In this document: positions 32,893 to 44,118 of the stretch, piece after piece
Layout of the letters: each line of letters begins with the position of its first letter
How positions within the stretch are numbered: position 1 is the first letter of the stretch
Source: Xanthoparmelia taractica
Taxonomy: Eukaryota > Ascomycota > Lecanoromycetes > Lecanorales > Parmeliaceae
Length of the DNA: 64,000 nucleotides
Direction of reading: 5' to 3'
Assembly: GCA_033085395.1 (NCBI GenBank)
Contig: JANQBS010000132.1
Location: forward strand, 46,648-110,647
Program-made: the position numbers and the translations under genes
Notes under the pieces: generated by a model
Seen by the model: the letters and a program-made list of their open reading frames with translations, nothing else
What the model was told of the DNA's origin: nothing
Database searches by the model: none

Positions 32893-35800
32893 ATGAACGA
32901 CGATGAACTTATCAATCAGGTGTACCGGAAGATTGAGAGGGAAAAGGTCCTTATCAATGCCGCGAACAACATGCGCCAATCCTCAAATCCACAGGTGCAA
33001 CAGAGCCTGGATTCCCAGATCAGAGAGTCGCGGAAAGGCATAGACTACCTCGAAGAAAAGATGAGAGAACTACAGATGCGGAGGATGGAGGCAATGGGGT
33101 CCGGAAGCAATGGTGGACCTCAACCTCCAGCACATGGGGGCTTATCACCTCAACAAAGAGGAGCGCGAAACGTACAACGGTCGGGCGGACCTCCACCCCC
33201 GACCGGGGATGGAGGGGCAGGTTTTCGTCAGGAGTCGGGCGACTACGGAGATCCTGGTAATGGAGGATACATGAATGACATGAGCGGAGGCCATGGCATG
33301 ATGCCTCCACGAGCCCCATTTGGTCCTCCTGGTCCGGGGTCCACGATGCCCAAATCGAGGCCGAATTATACAAAACTTGGTGGGTGAAAGAATATCTACC
33401 GAACCAGACGCTGTGGGCTGACGTGTCTATGCAGACTTAATCAAATACGACACTCCTTATCTTGGACCCCGGATACAGCTCATGCTCTCCCAGCTCGAGT
33501 TCAAGCTGAGCGTTGAAAAACAATACAAGGATGGCGTGGAAAAGATGGTCAAGCTTTACCAAGACGAAGGGGACAGGAAGAGCAAAGCCGATGCTGAGGC
33601 CCGGCGGATAGAGAGCAATCAGAAGATTCAGCTTTTGAAGCAGGCTCTAAAGAGGTACGAGGATTTGCACGTAGACATGGAAAGCACCAACGACGCGCCA
33701 GATGGTAGGTCCTCCTATGCCAGAGCTAAATTGTGAGCATCCTAACAACAAATGTAGATGACAGCCTAAATTCCCCGAACATGCGGAAGCCTTTGACCGG
33801 TCTCCTCTCCATGACGGTACATGCGGTGAAGGATGTAGACCATGCCGCCAGAGGAACGTTTGCTCGGAGTCCGGAGACGTTTGTCGTGTTGAAGGTTGAA
33901 GATACAGTCAAAGCGAGAACAAAGAGTACTAGGATCGACAGATGGACCGACGAGGTGCATCAGGTCGACATAGACAAGGCCAATGAAATTGAATTGACTG
34001 TGTACGACAAATCTGGAACTCACCCCACACCTATCGCCATGCTGTGGATTCGGATATCCGATATCGCGGAAGAGATGAGACGTAAAAAGATTGAAGCAGA
34101 TCTGGGCGGCGGCTGGGCAACAGCAGACAGGATGGACAATCAAGGGATGCAGGCCCGACAAGACTCAGCGTACCCATCCGCGCACCAAGCACTGGGCCGT
34201 GAACAGCGGGATTCTAGGGGCTCCTCAGGACAGGCTTCCTACAACCCAGCTCAACCTCCTTCAAATCCTGGAGACGTCGTTGCATGGTTTGCCCTGGAGC
34301 CGGTAGGAAGGATTCAGTTGACTTTGAGCTTCAGTAAGCCTTACCATTCTCAATTCAATCTATGCAGAGTTATTGATATGTGCTAGCAAAACAACTCAAA
34401 GATCGAAGACCCTTCGACATTGGTCTCAACCGTAAAGGCGCCATCCGTCAGCGCAAGGAAGAAGTCCATGAACTTTACGGCCATAAGTTCGTACTTCAGC
34501 AATTCTACAACATCATGCGTTGTGCTCTTTGCGGAGAGTTCCTTAAATACTCCGCCGGTATGCAATGCGCGGATTGTAAATACACGTGCCATAAAAAGTG
34601 TTACTCCAAGGTCGTCACCAAATGCATCAGCAAATCTAACGCGGAAACCGACCCGGATGAGGAGAAGCTCAATCATCGCATCCCACACAGATTCGAGAAC
34701 TTCTCCAATATGGGAGCCAATTGGTGCTGTCATTGTGGCTACATCCTGCCACTGGGTCGCAAAAATAAGAAATGCTCTGGTGAGTCGAGAGTGCTGTAGC
34801 TCTGTCTTATATAAACTAAGCTTTCCACAGAATGCGCTCTCAGCTGCCATGCCGCATGCGCTCACCTCGTCCCTGACTTCTGCGGTATGTCAATGGAAGT
34901 AGCGAACCAAATCCTAGTACTTTCTCGAGAGACCAAGAATTTGCAAGGACAGCGACCTTCCAAATCCACAAATCTGAGTGAAAGGACGTTGAGGCCAAGC
35001 TCTGGACGCCCAAGTCCTGCCCCGCAACCGTATCTGAGACCAAACCCAGCACCAGAACAGCTCAGCACGCCTGCTACGGACCCCCGAAGATCGCACGGTC
35101 AGGAAGATCAGTTATATAGTCAACCTCCTCCAGCTCAACAGTATGCGGCACCATCGGGCGCAGCTCAGAATGCTGCCAAGAACGCAGCATATAGTGGCGA
35201 GGGCCTGCCGCAGCAACGTCGACCTCAGCAGCCTCCACGCTCTTCGTCTTCCCAGGCGGCCATTGATGCTGCGTCTAAGGTCATGGGCGTCAACAACAAG
35301 AGACTTTCATCACCCAGATCTAATACAACTACTGACTTCAGCTCACTGTCTGGTATGCCGGGTGCAGGCTACCCATCTATGGATGAAGGGCCACAACAAC
35401 CTCCACAATCGACCTATAATCCGAAAGATTATGCAGGCTACGGTGGCTATCCTTCGCAAGCGCCTCCTCCCTCTGTCGTCCAACCTTCAAAACAACAACC
35501 CACTTACCAAGAGCCAACCAGACCGCCGCAGCAAAACCAGCAAGTCATCAAGGCGCAACCTCCAAGCGAAGCCGCCCCTCAACAGGGTATGGGAAGACGC
35601 ATTGGGCTTGAGCATTTCAACTTCCTTGCTGTCCTCGGGAAGGGGAATTTCGGAAAGGTTATGCTGGCAGAAACGAAGGCTACGAAGAAGCTTTATGCTA
35701 TTAAAGTGCTCAAGAAGGAATTCATCATTGAGAATGATGAAGTGGAGAGCACAAAATCGGAGAAGAGGGTGTTCTTGATTGCAAACAAGGAGCGCCATCC

Positions 35801-36756
35801 ATTCTTGCTAAACCTTCACGCGTGTTTCCAAACGGAGACCCGGGTATATTTCGTAATGGAATACATCAGTGGTGGAGATCTTATGTTGCACATTCAACGC
35901 GGGCAGTTTGGGAGCAAGCGTGCACAGTCAGTGAAATGAATCCTCTAACTTACTAATTCAAACTAACAACTTCAGATTTTACGCTGCTGAGGTCTGCCTG
36001 GCTCTGAAGTATTTTCATGAGAACGGAGTTATCTATCGCGATCTCAAACTCGACAACATAATGCTGACTTTGGACGGTCACATTAAGGTTGCTGATTATG
36101 GTCTCTGCAAAGAAGAGATGTGGTATGGGTCAAGCACGAGCACTTTCTGTGGCACACCGGAATTCATGGCACCAGAAGTAAGACCTTTTCCTATAGTTGG
36201 TGGAAGAATCTGCTGACATATTGCCAGATTCTACTAGACAAAAAGTACGGGCGGGCAGTCGACTGGTGGGCATTTGGTGTCTTGATTTACCAAATGCTAC
36301 TGCAACAGTCCCCATTCCGAGGGGAAGACGAAGACGAGATCTACGACGCCATTCTGGCAGATGAGCCCTTATACCCGATTCACATGCCGCGAGACTCGGT
36401 GTCAATCCTACAGAAGCTCTTGATGCGAGAGCCGGAATTGCGGCTCGGATCCGGTCCTACCGACGCTCAAGAAATCATGAGCCACGCATTCTTCCGCAAC
36501 ATCAATTGGGACGATATCCGAGATAAGAAAGTCGCACCTCCCTTCCAACCGCAGATCAAGAGCCCCACGGACACGAGCAATTTCGATTCCGAATTCACCA
36601 GCGTCACGCCGGTCCTGACGCCGGTCCAGTCTGGTGGGTCTTGTCAAATGTCGGTGCATTCGGTAGTCTTGAGCTAACGAATGACTCTCTATAGTTCTGA
36701 CGCAAGCGATGCAAGAGGAATTCCGCGGCTTTTCATACTCGGCGGATTTCATATAG
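32893..36756 (+). CDS. PKC1: Protein kinase C
   Basis: Eight exons (32893-33379, 33435-33704, 33758-34333, 34387-34779, 34831-35926, 35976-36177, 36228-36633, 36695-36756) give 1163 residues, normal for fungal PKC1. Domains in order: two HR1 Rho-binding coiled coils (about 1-65 and 163-245); a C2-like domain (about 262-400); the pseudosubstrate NRKGAIRQRKEEVHE (about 459-473); two C1 zinc fingers starting at His477 and about His545; a Pro/Gln-rich linker; and the kinase domain from about 838 with GKGNFGKV, YRDLKLDN and GTPEFMAPE. The AGC tail ends in the hydrophobic motif FRGFSYSADF. Pkc1 is the Rho1 effector at the plasma membrane that drives the cell-wall integrity MAP kinase cascade. Upstream in-frame starts are not evident. 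Confidence 0.97.
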
Positions 36757-37947
36757 TGGGGGTGCAGACGCGATGAGATAACAATATGAGGGTCAGACTG
36801 GGGCCATTTTCACGTGGGCGAAACGATGGCATGAGAGACACGTTTTGTAGTAGTTTGCAGAGTAGCGGAGCGGTCGAAGCGAAAATGTGTATAATGGTCG
36901 GTCGAGAGCAGTAACAGTAGAGCGAGCACAAGGGCAGTTTTGGCGTGCCTGTTTATGAGACTAGGGTACTTTGGTCTACCTTGCCTGTGCTGACTCGGAG
37001 TTTTCCCGGTTTCAGGGGTAAACAAATATCTACCAATTTGCATGTACTTCCTTCCCATGGGATACTCCATTGTCTACTTGTATAAACTCGATGCGACATG
37101 ACACCTGCAACATTCAGACTATATTGTTTCCGTCTTCTACTGAGACGGTCAACTCTCTCTCTCTGTTCACACATCTTACGATGATTATTGACAGCTCAAT
37201 AATGTCACAGGGTACGTGAAGGAGAATTTTGAGAGTAAGTGACAGTGATGTGATAGGGCAGGGGGTTTGTTGTAGTATACGGCGGGGGTAGGTAGCAAAG
37301 GGGTAAGACCAGGGGTAAGGTAGATGAGGGTCTTGGCAGTAGGTAGCAGCCATTGATTCCGTATTTATCCCTATGGTCAGAGCGTATCATGCATGTAGAA
37401 CGTGTTATCTTACATGTTATTGATGGGCATTTTGTCTATCAGATGGGCAGCCAGAGGGAGTCTACTTTTCATAGACAGATGTACCTCGTGGAATAAAGGT
37501 ATCATCGGTGGGAAGCCAGGTTATCCGCCAATGAGATGTAGTATGTATGGCGTTGTCCTATCCACGGACAAAGCCGGTTGTTGTCAATCTACTGCGCACG
37601 CACGGCCAGTCCAAAAGGAAGTAAGCAAGCACGCTCTCATTTTATGCTTAGGCATCAGATGAAGAATGGCTTCGTTCATGTACGTCAATGAACGATTGGT
37701 GCCAAATTGCACTTGTCATTACCGTCGTTCTCATCGGCGACCGAAAGTCGTCCATGTAGCATGTGAGATTCGTTACTTAAAACATGCACTTCCACCGACT
37801 TTTGACCAAAACTTTGCGAAGACTTTTTGTGTTGCTTGTTTGCCTTGCAGCGTCTGCAGTGCATAGCACACAAATAATAATAATAATATTGTCGAAGTAC
37901 AACCAACCGGGTATAACGGAATCTCTGATTTCCCATCTCCACCCGGC
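36757..37947. other. Intergenic, no gene supported
   Basis: This holds the 3' region of PKC1 and the promoter of the SNG1-like gene. A (TAA)n-type tract occurs near 37873-37890. Short frames on either strand show no family resemblance. Confidence 0.4.
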
Positions 37948-39875
37948 ATGGCATACCCGGATCGGTCTAACCCTATCAAGTCTAGCTCCGGGAGCAGATC
38001 CGGCAGTAGCATTGTGCGTCAACTTTCGGATAAAGTGATGCAATCGAGCAGTAATGGGCGACGACGATTGGAACATTATTCGGCGCAAAGAGCCCAAGAT
38101 GCTCGTGATGCTTTGCCCCTTCTCATTCAACAGACAGACCAACGTCGCCACTCCAGCAGACCAGCCAGCTATTATTTCCCAACTTCCCCTGAGCCTTCCC
38201 ATCAACCACCTCATCAACTCATCGCCGTTTGCTTCAATCACATGGCGGGAAGGGAATGTGAGCATTGTCGCAACCTTGACCGCTCCTTGAATGACCGTCG
38301 ATCGGATAGTTCTCCGGATTCCCATCATACCTTAGGATACCATTCACAGAGAAATTCCAATCAAACCCTTGGGCAACACTCACAGCGGAATGGAGGTCAG
38401 CGACACAGCAACGCCTCTCTCACTGACGAAAAGCAGCAAGATGGCGGAGAAAAAGGGGGGAAGCAAGGTTCACCGCCCGTCGTCGGTTTCTGGGATTCGA
38501 GATTGGGAAAGTTGAGGCTCCAAATGCTGGGCTTGTGGGGAAGAACCAGTAAACAAGCATCTCCCGTGCGTTACACAAACCTCGCACTGACTCGCTGGCA
38601 GCTTTGATACTTTGTGTCTTTATTCTCCTCGTCTTGAGTTTGTACTGGGGGGTACTGTTCAACGTCGAACAGAACATGTCCTCGCTCGACGTGTTTGTTG
38701 TGGATTTTGACGGTACTCAAGCACCTTATACAGAAGTCACGCCTCTAGTCGGTCCATTGATCACTCAAACCACCGAGAAAATGATCTCGTCTGGGCAATC
38801 TGGGGGCCATCTGGGCTTCATGACCATGGATCCGGCCTTGTTTGACCACGACCCAATGCAGGTCCGGAAAGCTGTGTATGACTTCAAGGCATGGGCGGCA
38901 ATCGTCATTAATGCGAATGCGACGGCGCTCCTCCAACAAGCTGTACAGCAGGGTAATGCCAGTTATGACCCTTTGGGGGCCTGTCAAACCATTTGGGTCG
39001 AAGCTCGAGATCAAGATACCATTTACAGTTACATCCTTCCGGCCCTTACGAGCCTCCAGACGGAAATTACCTCCACCTTCGGCCAGATGTGGACGAGCAT
39101 GGTTCTCAAAAACACCAGCATCCCAATCACAAATCTGCAAGCGGTCCCGCAAGCGCTCAGCCCAGCAATCGGCTTCTCAATGTTCAGTCTCCGCCCCTTC
39201 GGCCCTTCCGTCGCCACCCCAGCCGTCACAATCGGCCTCATCTACCTCATCATCATCGCATTCTTCAGCTTCTCCTTCTTCCTGCCCATCTACACCAAGC
39301 TCGTCACACCCGGCGGGCACCCGACCATCAAATACTGGAAATTCATCATCATGCGCTGGATCGGCACCGTCCTGGCCTACTTCTTCATGTCCCTAGCCTA
39401 CTCCTTCGTCTCCCTCGCCTTCCAAATCCCCTTTGCCAACCCCTCCGCTCCGCACACGCTCGTCGCCAACAACCCCAACGCGTACGCCAAAGGCACCTTC
39501 GTCGTCTACTGGATGATCAACTTCGTCGGCATGATCGCCCTCGGCCTCGCGTGCGAAAACGTCGCAATGGCCATCGGGACGCCCTGGACGGCCATGTGGC
39601 TCATCTTCTGGGTCATCAGCAACGTCTCCACGGCCTTTTACTCCCTCGACTTGGCGCCGAAATGGTATTATTGGGGTTATGCGTGGCCGCTGCATAACAT
39701 CGTCGAAGCGTCACGGAGCACGCTGTTCGATTTGCATTCGAGGATCGGGCTTAATTTCGGGGTGTTGTTGGCTTGGTGCGCGGTCAATACGATGTTGTTT
39801 CCTTTCGCGTGCTATTTTATGCGGTGGAAGACGATGAAGGCGAAGAGGAAGGAGGCGGAGGGGAAGAAGGGGTGA
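37948..39875 (+). CDS. SNG1/DUF3533-family membrane protein
   Basis: Exons 37948-38548 and 38602-39875 give 624 residues. The first 190 residues are hydrophilic, with repeated YHSQRNSNQTLGQHSQRNGG-type sequence. The first helix spans the splice site (LILCVFILLVLSLYWGVLF). An extracytoplasmic region follows with VFVVDFDGTQAPYTEVTPLV and several N-glycosylation sequons (NAT, NAS, NTS). At least five further helices follow, then a Lys-rich end (KAKRKEAEGKK). This layout is that of yeast Sng1 (nitrosoguanidine resistance) and the DUF3533 group, related to ABC-2/YhgE-type membrane proteins. A role in drug resistance or lipid asymmetry is known only for yeast relatives. Confidence 0.88.
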
Positions 39876-40432
39876 GGGAGGAGGTAGGGTGCCTGAAGAT
39901 TAGATTCTTTTCTGGGTTTTTAGAAGTGGGACCGATGGGTTGATGACATGGCATATTCGTTCGCATTGCGCGGTGCATGTCATTGGCGTCTTGGGTATTG
40001 TATAGATGGAATAATTCTCTAATGTCTATAACTTGCAATCCTACATGCAACTGTCTATAGAATCTCCCACGTTTTTGAGCATCAACTTTCGAAGGTGGGA
40101 AAAATCGAATGCATGCCGGAGCAGGGGGAAAGATATCTTGAGGACATACAGACGTTCAACGAACAGCAATTGCTCGTATCCGTATCCGCATTCTCAAGCC
40201 CCATAGGCAAAAGGGGCAAACAGAAACCTCCCATTGCATTGTTTTGCTTCACTAGGTTCCTATGATACAATGCGGCAAACCTAGAAGACCGATCGACCTC
40301 TCAATCCACCATTTCCTCCCTTTATTTCTCTCCCCTTCACTTCCCTTCACGTCACCTTCACTTTACTACACCTCATCCTCATCCTCTCCCATCCATCTAC
40401 CCATCCATCTATCCATCCATCCGAAAAAAAGC
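39876..40432. other. Convergent 3' region with CATC-type repeats
   Basis: The tails of the SNG1-like gene and RIP1 face each other. CATC(C)-type pyrimidine repeats occupy about 40385-40422. No gene is recognised. Confidence 0.45.
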
Positions 40433-41491
40433 TCATCCAATAACCACCTTCTCGTCATCCGGGAAATCGTACTCCGGCACCGCCAGGTTCAGCGGCGCGG
40501 GGCCCTTCCTCGCGCGGCCTGATATGTCGTAGTGGGAGCCGTGGCAGGGGCAGAACCAGCCGCCGAAGTCGCCGGATTCGCCTATGGGGACGCAGCCGAG
40601 GTGCGTGCATACGCCTGTTTGAGAGGGGAAAAGAGGGATGGGTTAGTTTTTGTTGGTTGGCTTTGCTTTTGGGTGAAGGGAGAGGGGGCGGGAGAGAGTG
40701 GGGAGGAAAGGGAAGGGAGGGAGGGAGGGGGGAGGGGGTTTGTACCAATCATTATGAGCCATTCGGGCTTCTTAACGCGCTCAGAGTCTGGTTGCGGATC
40801 CCGTAGTGTTTCCCAGTTTGTGTCTTCGGCGGCTTTGATCTCGTCGGCGGTGCGGTGGCGGATGAAGACGGGCTTGCCGCGCCATTTGACGATTACCTAT
40901 TTCTCGTAGCATTGTCAGCGTTATAGGGATCGTGGCGAGTTTGCTGGAAGTGAGGAGGGAGGGAGGGAGCGTACGTTCTTGCCCTCGGGTATGGCAGCCA
41001 AGTCGATCTCGACCTTTGCTTGCGCGAGCACGTCTGCCGAGGCGGACATATTGACTAGGAAATCTGGGTTCGAGCACGAATCGTCAGCCATTGCATCTCT
41101 TCTACTCTCCCAATATCCCCATGACATATTACAATTCTCCTCCAAACCGATTTGAATGTTTACCTTGAACCGTAGCCTTCGCCCCGGCCGCGGCCAACAA
41201 TCCCATTCCCCCAACCATAAAATACGAAAAGGTTTTGTTCGTCGTTCCGTCGCCTCTGGCCATATACTTGCCCCAGTTCGGTATCCTCGTCGTAGAACCC
41301 ACATAGTTGTCTTTAATTGGTGATTCGAAGCGTGGTGTTTGATCGTATTCCCCAGAGGAACGTTGGACGATGTCGGCTTTGCAGCGCCGTTGTTGGGCGG
41401 CAGCGAGGATTGAAGGGGGAATGGTGGACCGGACACGCTGCCGTGGGCAGAGACGTAGCAGGGTGCTGCGAGATGCTGAGATTGGCGGCAT
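40433..41491 (-). CDS. RIP1: Rieske iron-sulfur subunit of the cytochrome bc1 complex
   Basis: Exons 41491-41164, 41063-40975, 40896-40746 and 40614-40433 give 249 residues. An Arg/Ser-rich mitochondrial presequence is followed by the single membrane anchor (FSYFMVGGMGLLAAAGAK) and the hinge (DFLVNMSASADVLAQAKVE). The cluster domain comes next. The 2Fe-2S ligands are Cys192 and His194 in CTHLGC and Cys211 and His214 in CPCHGS, with Cys197 and Cys213 forming the disulfide. The C-terminal PAPLNLAVPEYDFPDDEK is typical. The protein transfers electrons from ubiquinol to cytochrome c1 in the inner mitochondrial membrane. It shares a 309-base promoter with PAN6. Confidence 0.97.
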
Positions 41492-41800
41492 CTTGTGGGG
41501 AGTGGAGAGCTTGGATCCAATGGAGGTTTCGGTGACGATGGGGCTCGATGTTCTCTAAGGGAAATGAAATACGGCGCTAGTGTAGCGCCATCTCGCCGTC
41601 CCAGTTCCACGCTGAAGGTTTTATCACGCACGACACCGCTAACGTATCTGACTCACGATGTGGCCGTTCCTTCAATTCGTTGCTTCCAGAGAGACTTGGG
41701 AAGACTTGCTTCCCGCAGTCTCGCCTGATTCTATTCGCTTTGGCTGAGTGCGAATACAAGAGACAGCTGGAGCAGTCACTGCTCTTCCCCTCCCTTCATT
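41492..41800. promoter_or_regulatory. Bidirectional promoter of RIP1 and PAN6
   Basis: Only 309 bases separate the two start codons, so both promoters lie here. No classical TATA box is evident. Confidence 0.6.
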
Positions 41801-42862
41801 ATGCGACTACGGGTGAATGTCTTCAGGGCTACACGCTTCCAAAGAATCACTTCAATACCAGGTCTACGGAAACTGCGCCGTGAAGCGTTGCGAGCACGCA
41901 ATACAGTAGGCTTTGTGCCAACGATGGGCGCTCTCCACGAAGGCCATTTGGCTTTGATACGACAAGCTGCGAGAGAAAACGACCAAGTCTACGTTTCGAT
42001 TTATATCAACCCGACGCAGTTCGGCATCAATGAGGATCTCAGCTCGTATCCTCGGACCTGGGACGCTGATAAAGTCAAGCTGGCGGCATTGGCAAAGGAG
42101 TTGAAAAATGACCGGCGAGGAGGCTACTTGAGTGTTCTATTCCACCCGAGAACGCGAGACATGTATCCGGGCTCGCCGCCAACCTCTGCGCTCGAGGGTC
42201 CGGGATCCTTCGTGACCGTCACGCCGCTGTCATCGAGACTTGAAGGTGCTTCGAGACCCGTCTTCTTCCGCGGTGTCGCCACGGTCTGCATGAAGCTTTT
42301 GAACATAGTGCAGCCCGAAAGGGTGTATTTTGGACAAAAGGACATTCAGCAGACGCTAGTCATCAAGAGGATGGTGCAGGATTTCCATCTCAACACTGAG
42401 GTACGTGTGGGCCCGACGATCCGCGAGCAGGATGGTTTAGCTATGAGCTCTCGGAACGTTTATCTTGGAGAACGGAGACGCAAAGTAGCATTGGTACTCC
42501 TAGAATCTCTCAAAGAGGTTCAAAAAGTCTTCGCCGGTGGAGCTAGGAAGAGGCGGTTCTTGTACGATGCGGCAATCGAAAAGTTATCCAGCGTTGAAAA
42601 ACAGCAGTACGCCTTGCCGAAAGAGAAGCGTGTGAGGTTCGAAACAGACTACATCTCGATCGCAGATCCGGACACCTTGGACGAGTTGGAAGAGGTAGAT
42701 CCGGAGCGCGGAGCAATACTGAGCGGTGCTATCAAAATGCTCCCACTTGAAAAGCCTCAGGAAGGAGAGGATACCGGTCTTGGTGGAGGCTTATCGACCG
42801 TCAGGTTGATCGACAACATACGCTTGGAGCTATTGTCCGCTAGGTTTGGATTCATACCATAG
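41801..42862 (+). CDS. PAN6: Pantoate-beta-alanine ligase (pantothenate synthetase)
   Basis: Single exon, 353 residues. The enzyme condenses pantoate and beta-alanine with ATP to give pantothenate, the precursor of coenzyme A. Residues 40-49 (PTMGALHEGH) carry the HIGH nucleotidyl-transferase motif. YINPTQFGINEDLSSYPR, FFRGVATVCMKLLNIVQP, YFGQKDIQQ and LAMSSRNVYL (KMSKS-like) follow in the usual order. A short insert relative to bacterial PanC (KELKNDRRGGYL) is common in fungal forms. The first 20 residues are basic and may direct it to an organelle; this is uncertain. The stop codon is 44 bases from the stop of convergent POP4. Confidence 0.96.
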   Translation: MRLRVNVFRATRFQRITSIPGLRKLRREALRARNTVGFVPTMGALHEGHLALIRQAARENDQVYVSIYINPTQFGINEDLSSYPRTWDADKVKLAALAKELKNDRRGGYLSVLFHPRTRDMYPGSPPTSALEGPGSFVTVTPLSSRLEGASRPVFFRGVATVCMKLLNIVQPERVYFGQKDIQQTLVIKRMVQDFHLNTEVRVGPTIREQDGLAMSSRNVYLGERRRKVALVLLESLKEVQKVFAGGARKRRFLYDAAIEKLSSVEKQQYALPKEKRVRFETDYISIADPDTLDELEEVDPERGAILSGAIKMLPLEKPQEGEDTGLGGGLSTVRLIDNIRLELLSARFGFIP

Positions 42863-42906
42863 TGTTGGAGATGGTCATAAAATAGGCTGGCGCCAGAAGA
42901 GTCTCA

Positions 42907-43690
42907 TCATAGATCGTTCATGTTCCTCTGCTTGAACTTCTTAGTTGCTCGGTCTGGAGCTCTGTTTTCGAAATGTGATCCATGCAGTTCGAATATCAAT
43001 GCCGATTCATCCTTCGCTTCTTCTTTGGCAGCCTCTTCCCCTTTCGAGCTCTGGGTTGATCTAGGTTGTGGTATCTCGAACCGGAAAATTGTATGCCTTT
43101 TCGGTATGGCTGGAATAGTCAACATCATCAGTACCAAGAGGATACTCGCAGTTCTATTGAGTCTTACTCTTGAGTTCATTCTCCTTCGTGATAATTTGAA
43201 ATGTGAATTTGGTATCCCTGACCACAATCCCAGCCAGTCCCACCAAGCCCATACATCTACTCCTCACAACTGTAACCTCTGCTCCATGGTAATCCGCACT
43301 CGTGAGCATACTGCCGGCGCTTTTCCCAGTCACAAAAGCCTTCTCATCCGTCTTCAAACCCAATATCTCCCACATATATCCCACCCACATCTGATGCAGC
43401 GGCACATATATCTCGTACTTCTTCGCCGTGTCCGGAATCTCGTAGATGCCGGAATCGCGCGTTTCTTTTGCGGATAGAGGCTTCACCTTCTGGCGTCTCT
43501 GCGATTTCTCCTTCTTTCGAAGACGCTGGATGCGTCGTTTGGCGCGGGCATCTTGGGATGTGGGGTCTGGGGATGTAGGGCGGAGGTGGAGGGGTTTGTG
43601 AAGGACTCTGTCGACGAAGATGGACGCGGCGAGTGAGGGAGGATGAGCTTGGCTTAGAAGATCGTGGGCGATGTGCTTGTAGTTTGCCAT
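42907..43690 (-). CDS. POP4: RNase P/MRP subunit Pop4 (Rpp29)
   Basis: Exons 43690-43168 and 43109-42907 give 241 residues. The start MANYKHIAHDLL is preferred to an in-frame ATG at 43780. The protein has a basic central region and the Rpp29 fold: YVPLHQMWVGYMWEILGL, GSMLTSADYHGAEVTVVRSR and GLVGLAGIVVRDTKFTFQII. After the intron it continues IPKRHTIFRFEIP and a C-terminal FELHGSHFENRAPDRATKKF. The intron falls between ELK and TIPKRH and keeps phase. Pop4 is a core subunit of nuclear RNase P (5' processing of pre-tRNA) and RNase MRP (rRNA processing). An acidic/basic linker (SSKGEEAAKEEAKDES) lies before the last strand. Confidence 0.95.
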
Positions 43691-44118
43691 TGGGAAATTG
43701 ACAGTAATCGCAACTTTTGTAATTGGGTGGTGAAGGAATTCCCGATTGCTTCGGACATAAAATCCTAAGTGCCAAGCCACCCTGACAGGGGCTGACTTTG
43801 GCTAAAGTACCCTTAGACACGCTAGAGTAATATAACGCGAAACGCGTCTCAGCCTTAAGTTTTCTTTATCGCATGGACCTTAGCAATCAAAGATAATCCA
43901 AAGGACACTCTTACGCTGCAGCGCATTCTTTCTGGGAGCATGATATGATCATATCAACCAGATTGCTCGCTCTCAGTTCGTCAATTTTGGAAGACCGCCG
44001 CAAATAATTGAGAGCGCCCCCTTCACTTGTCAGCTGAAAGTGAAACTAACCCACAGCACCCATCTACTTGTAAACTTCAACCCTTACTCTTCCATACCTT
44101 TTCAACTTTCACGCTGAC
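43691..44118. promoter_or_regulatory. Divergent promoter of POP4 and the SNF2-PHD gene
   Basis: These 428 bases contain a perfect 16-base palindrome, TGATATGATCATATCA, at 43941-43956, about 160 bases upstream of the SNF2 start. The regulatory role is inferred. Confidence 0.45.
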
